From contig NZ_CP076543.1 of assembly GCF_030440515.1 (NCBI RefSeq), positions 4,307,501 through 4,371,500 of the forward strand: a stretch of DNA of 64,000 bases. The letters run 5' to 3'. The stretch is from Streptomyces xanthophaeus (GTDB lineage Bacteria > Actinomycetota > Actinomycetes > Streptomycetales > Streptomycetaceae). The position numbers were made by a program, and so were the translations under genes. The stretch's first letter is position 1; the number at the start of each line of letters is the position of its first letter. The notes beneath the pieces were generated by a model, which saw only the letters and a program-made list of their open reading frames with translations, made no database searches and was not told where the DNA came from. Shown here in pieces: positions 59,374-64,000 of this stretch.

Positions 59374-59700
59374 GGATATCGGTCCCTTCGTGCGACGTCG
59401 CCACCTGCTGACGTGGGGCGATGTCGCCTGTGTGGATGTTTCGGGGCAATGCAACTTTCATCCGGAATCCGGAGTGATTCCTTTGTACCTCGATTCCCAT
59501 TGCATTGCGAAGCCCAGTTAATTCTCTCCGCGTGTCCCGCCGCAATGCCGGGCGCGTGGTTTTCCGGCGGATTTTGCGAAGCGTTGGTGAAGCCGAAACG
59601 GCCCGGTGATCACGCCCCCGGGATATCTACCCGCGTAGAAATTTCTGCCGGGTACGCTGATGGAACCGCCTTCGCACCAACCACCACACGGGAGTGCCCG
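59374..59700. promoter_or_regulatory. Divergent lsr2/purS intergenic region
   Basis: 327 bp of relatively AT-rich DNA (for example TTGCATTGC and GTTAATTC around 59490-59525) that must hold promoters for lsr2 leftward and purSQL rightward. The AT content would suit Lsr2 binding to its own promoter. There is a CCGGAATCCGGA direct repeat near 59462. No riboswitch-like structure was recognised by eye. Confidence 0.5.
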
Positions 59701-59946
59701 ATGGCACGCGTCGTAGTCGACGTCATGCTCAAGCCGGAGATCCTCGACCCCCAGGGCCAGGCGGTGCAGCGTGCACTGCCGCGCCTGGGCTTCGAAGGGA
59801 TCGCCGACGTCCGTCAGGGGAAGCGCTTCGAGCTCGAGGTGGAGGGACCGGTCGACCAGGCCGCCCTCGACCGCATCCACAAGATGGCCGAAACGTTCCT
59901 CGCCAACACCGTCATCGAAGACTTCACCGTGAAGGTCGAGGCCTGA
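59701..59946 (+). CDS. purS: FGAM synthase small subunit PurS
   Basis: 81 aa. Typical Pur[22 protein letters not shown], then [20 protein letters not shown]. It links PurQ to PurL in the three-part formylglycinamidine ribonucleotide synthase. GGGAG precedes the ATG. Two bases separate its stop from the purQ start. Confidence 0.95.
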   Translation: MARVVVDVMLKPEILDPQGQAVQRALPRLGFEGIADVRQGKRFELEVEGPVDQAALDRIHKMAETFLANTVIEDFTVKVEA

Positions 59947-59948
59947 CG

Positions 59949-60625
59949 GTGACCACTCGCATCGGAGTCGTCACGTTCCCCGGAACGCTCGACGACCGTG
60001 ACTCGCTGCGCGCCGTCCGCCTCGCGGGGGCCGAGCCGGTCTCGCTGTGGCACCGCGACAAGGACCTGCACCAGGTCGACGCGGTCGTCCTCGCGGGCGG
60101 CTTCTCCTACGGGGACTACCTGCGCGCCGGGGCCATCTCCCGTTTCTCGCCGGTGATGGAGACCATCATCGAGCAGGCCAAGGGCGGCATGCCCGTCCTG
60201 GGCATCTGCAACGGCTTCCAGGTCCTCACCGAGGCCCACCTGCTGCCGGGGGCGATGCTCCGGAACAACCACCTGCACTTCATCTGCCGCGACCAGAAGC
60301 TGCGGGTGGAGAACGCGGAGACCGCGTGGACCGGCGACTACACCGCCGGCCAGGAGATCTCCGTACCGCTCAAGAACATGGACGGCCGCTACACCGCCGA
60401 CGAGCGCACGCTCGACGAACTGGAGGCCGAAGGCCGAGTGGCCTTCCGCTACCTGGACGGCAACCCGAACGGTTCGCTGCGCGACATCGCCGGCATCACC
60501 AACGCCGCGGGCAACGTCGTCGGCCTCATGCCGCACCCCGAGCACGCGGTCGAGCCGCTGATCGGGACGGGCCGCACCGACGGCCTCCCGTTCTTCACCT
60601 CGGTCCTGAAGAAGCTGGTCAGCGC

Positions 60626-60629
<4 letters not shown>
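59949..60629 (+). CDS. purQ: FGAM synthase glutaminase subunit PurQ
   Basis: 226 aa, GTG start. Class I glutamine amidotransferase with nucleophile Cys in [11 protein letters not shown] and the His-x-Glu pair in [10 protein letters not shown]. It supplies ammonia to PurL. Overlaps purL by 4 nt (ATGA). Confidence 0.96.
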
Positions 60630-62875
<2,246 letters not shown>

Positions 62876-62890
62876 TCGCACCGCCTCGGC

Positions 62891-62929
62891 CACGAGCCCC
62901 CGACCGCATTCCGCGGCCGGGGGCTCGTG
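62891..62929 (+). terminator. Terminator after purL
   Basis: CACGAGCCCCCG (62891-62902) pairs perfectly with CGGGGGCTCGTG (62918-62929), with further pairing near the loop, 15 nt after the purL stop. Confidence 0.85.
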
Positions 62930-62966
62930 TCGTCGGCGGAACCGGCGGCCCGAGTAGGGTCGGGGC

Positions 62967-63758
62967 ATGCCGCCCCGAGGGAAGAAGCCGCGTACCTACG
63001 ACCCCGCGAAGATCCGTACGGCCGTCACCGCGCAGTTCGCGCATGTGTGCCGGGCCGTCGGGGAGTTGGGGCCCGAGCAGCTGGCGCGGCCCAGCGGGCT
63101 CGGCGACTGGAGCGTTGCCGAACTCGCCGGGCACATCGCCTGGATCGCCGACTCGCTGGCCACCGGCCTGGCCCGGCCGCCCGCCGCCGTCCCCGAGCTG
63201 TCGGCGGTCGAGTGGCCCTTCGCCACCGCCTCCCTCGCCGGGGTGATCTCCGAAGCGGCCCGGGAGACCCTGACCGGGGCCCCGCTGCCCGAGCTGTACG
63301 ACCGGGCGGCCGCCCGGATGGCGCAGGCCCTCGCGGCGCATCCGGGCGAGCGCGTGCTGGACCTGTGGATCGGGGACATGACCCTGGCCGACTTCCTGGT
63401 CACCCGGACCGTGGAGCTGGTGGTCCACACCGACGACCTGAACCGGGCCGCCGCACTGGACATCCCGATCGACCGGCAGGCCCTGGCCGCCTGCACCCGG
63501 CTGCTCGCCGACGCCCTCGCCCTCAAGGCGCCGGGCGGCTCGGTCGAGGTCCGCGTCCCGCCCTTCGCGGTGGTCCAGTGCATCGAGGGCCCGCGGCACA
63601 CCCGCGGCACCCCGCCGAACGTGGTGGAGACCGACCCGCTGACCTGGATCCGGCTCGCGACCGGCCGTACGGGATGGGCCGAGGCCCTCGACGGGGCGCA
63701 CGTACGGGCCAGTGGCGAGCGGGCCGATCTCTCGGCGCTGCTCCCGCTGATGAGCTGA
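62967..63758 (+). CDS. Maleylpyruvate isomerase-family (DinB-like) protein with SCP-like C-terminus
   Basis: 263 aa. The N-terminal four-helix part (LGDWSVAELAGHIAWIAD) and TRTVELVVHTDDLNRA give the metal-binding His, Glu and His pattern of the mycothiol-dependent isomerase fold. Residues about 180-262 (VEVRVPPFAVVQCIEGPRH) form a sterol-carrier-like domain. Actual substrate unknown; the family is common in mycothiol-making actinobacteria. Confidence 0.8.
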   Translation: MPPRGKKPRTYDPAKIRTAVTAQFAHVCRAVGELGPEQLARPSGLGDWSVAELAGHIAWIADSLATGLARPPAAVPELSAVEWPFATASLAGVISEAARETLTGAPLPELYDRAAARMAQALAAHPGERVLDLWIGDMTLADFLVTRTVELVVHTDDLNRAAALDIPIDRQALAACTRLLADALALKAPGGSVEVRVPPFAVVQCIEGPRHTRGTPPNVVETDPLTWIRLATGRTGWAEALDGAHVRASGERADLSALLPLMS

Positions 63759-63769
63759 GGGGAACGGCC

Positions 63770-64000
63770 ATGGTGGAACCTTCGCGGCGTCCGGTCCGTC
63801 CCAGGGGCATGCGTACCTTCCGGCACGTCCCCGCCTCCGCGGGCCTGGCCCTGGCCCTCACGCTCGCCCTCGCCGGATGCGGCGAGGCCGAGGACGGCCG
63901 CGGCGCCCGGCTGCCCGACCCCATGGGCTCCTGGGCCGTCGAGTCCCTGACCACGGGCGGCCGCACCCTGCACGCGCCCGAGACCGCCCACCTCGACATC
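63770..64000 (+). CDS. META-domain-like lipoprotein (partial, runs off the window)
   Basis: The start is at the ATG at 63770 (GAGGGGAAC upstream) or at 63809. A signal peptide with lipobox LALAGC lies in the first 45 residues. After it, DPMGSWAVESLTTGGRTLHA looks like the start of a META/HslJ-type domain. The 3' end is outside the window, so length and domain are unconfirmed. Confidence 0.65.
   Translation, partial: MVEPSRRPVRPRGMRTFRHVPASAGLALALTLALAGCGEAEDGRGARLPDPMGSWAVESLTTGGRTLHAPETAHLDI

Noticed and set aside
59374..59700. Purine riboswitch ahead of purS
   Set aside because: I could not find the conserved junction bases or a terminator/antiterminator pair.

Overview
The window is high-GC DNA with Streptomyces-type features: GTG and even TTG starts, Lsr2, WhiB-free but sigma-B/F-type sigma factors, SARP and StrR-type regulators, mycothiol-associated folds, and a core gene order (sigF/sigN-like pair, tadA, upp, lytR_C, ... 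tRNA-Ser, SRP RNA, dnaX, purD, purC, lsr2, purSQL) that matches what I know of the central Streptomyces chromosome. All assignments come from reading the sequence; no database search was run.

Layout. 1-15.3 kb is ordinary core and conserved-accessory DNA: two sigma-B/F-family sigma factors, a hidden 53-aa gene, tRNA-Ser(CGA), tadA with its acidic partner, a universal stress protein, upp, a LytR_C protein, a HerA/DUF853 ATPase, an OpcA paralogue, and small metabolic or secreted proteins. 15.4-44.3 kb (possibly to 45.9 kb) is a biosynthetic gene cluster. 46.0-64 kb returns to core genes: tRNA-Ser(GGA), SRP RNA, dnaX, purD, a degenerate M48-like membrane protein, a dimethylformamidase-like protein, purC, tRNA-Gly genes, an ABC exporter with its two-component system, lsr2 and purSQL.

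The cluster. Two long minus-strand operons meet at a strong terminator (25384-25417). The right operon (38326 to 25443) makes L-2,3-diaminopropionate (SbnA and SbnB homologues) and carries a two-module NRPS (A-T-C-A-T; first A domain reads as glycine), an MbtH protein, a free thioesterase, two ATP-grasp ligases, an AurF-type diiron oxygenase with all seven metal ligands, and an MFS exporter. The left operon (25239 to 15386) carries a ligase-aldehyde dehydrogenase fusion, a thiamine-diphosphate enzyme whose catalytic Glu is Gln, a FabF-like ketosynthase, a free condensation domain, an InhA-like enoyl reductase, a hot-dog/YcgG (putative heme N-oxygenase) fusion and a third ATP-grasp enzyme. Regulators flank it: a LuxR-type protein, a small secreted peptide coupled to a StrR-like protein, and an AfsR/SARP protein. 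A short SerA homologue probably feeds phosphoserine to SbnA.

I do not recognise the product. The combination of diaminopropionate, Gly-activating NRPS, two unrelated N-oxygenase families and a reductive acyl-activating/ThDP branch suggests a small N-oxidised (N-hydroxy, nitroso, nitro or N-N) acyl-peptide of an undescribed type. A second item of interest is a tRNA-Gly(UCC) at 58896-58967 with a broken T arm and altered D loop, reminiscent of the peptidoglycan-dedicated glycine tRNAs of staphylococci.
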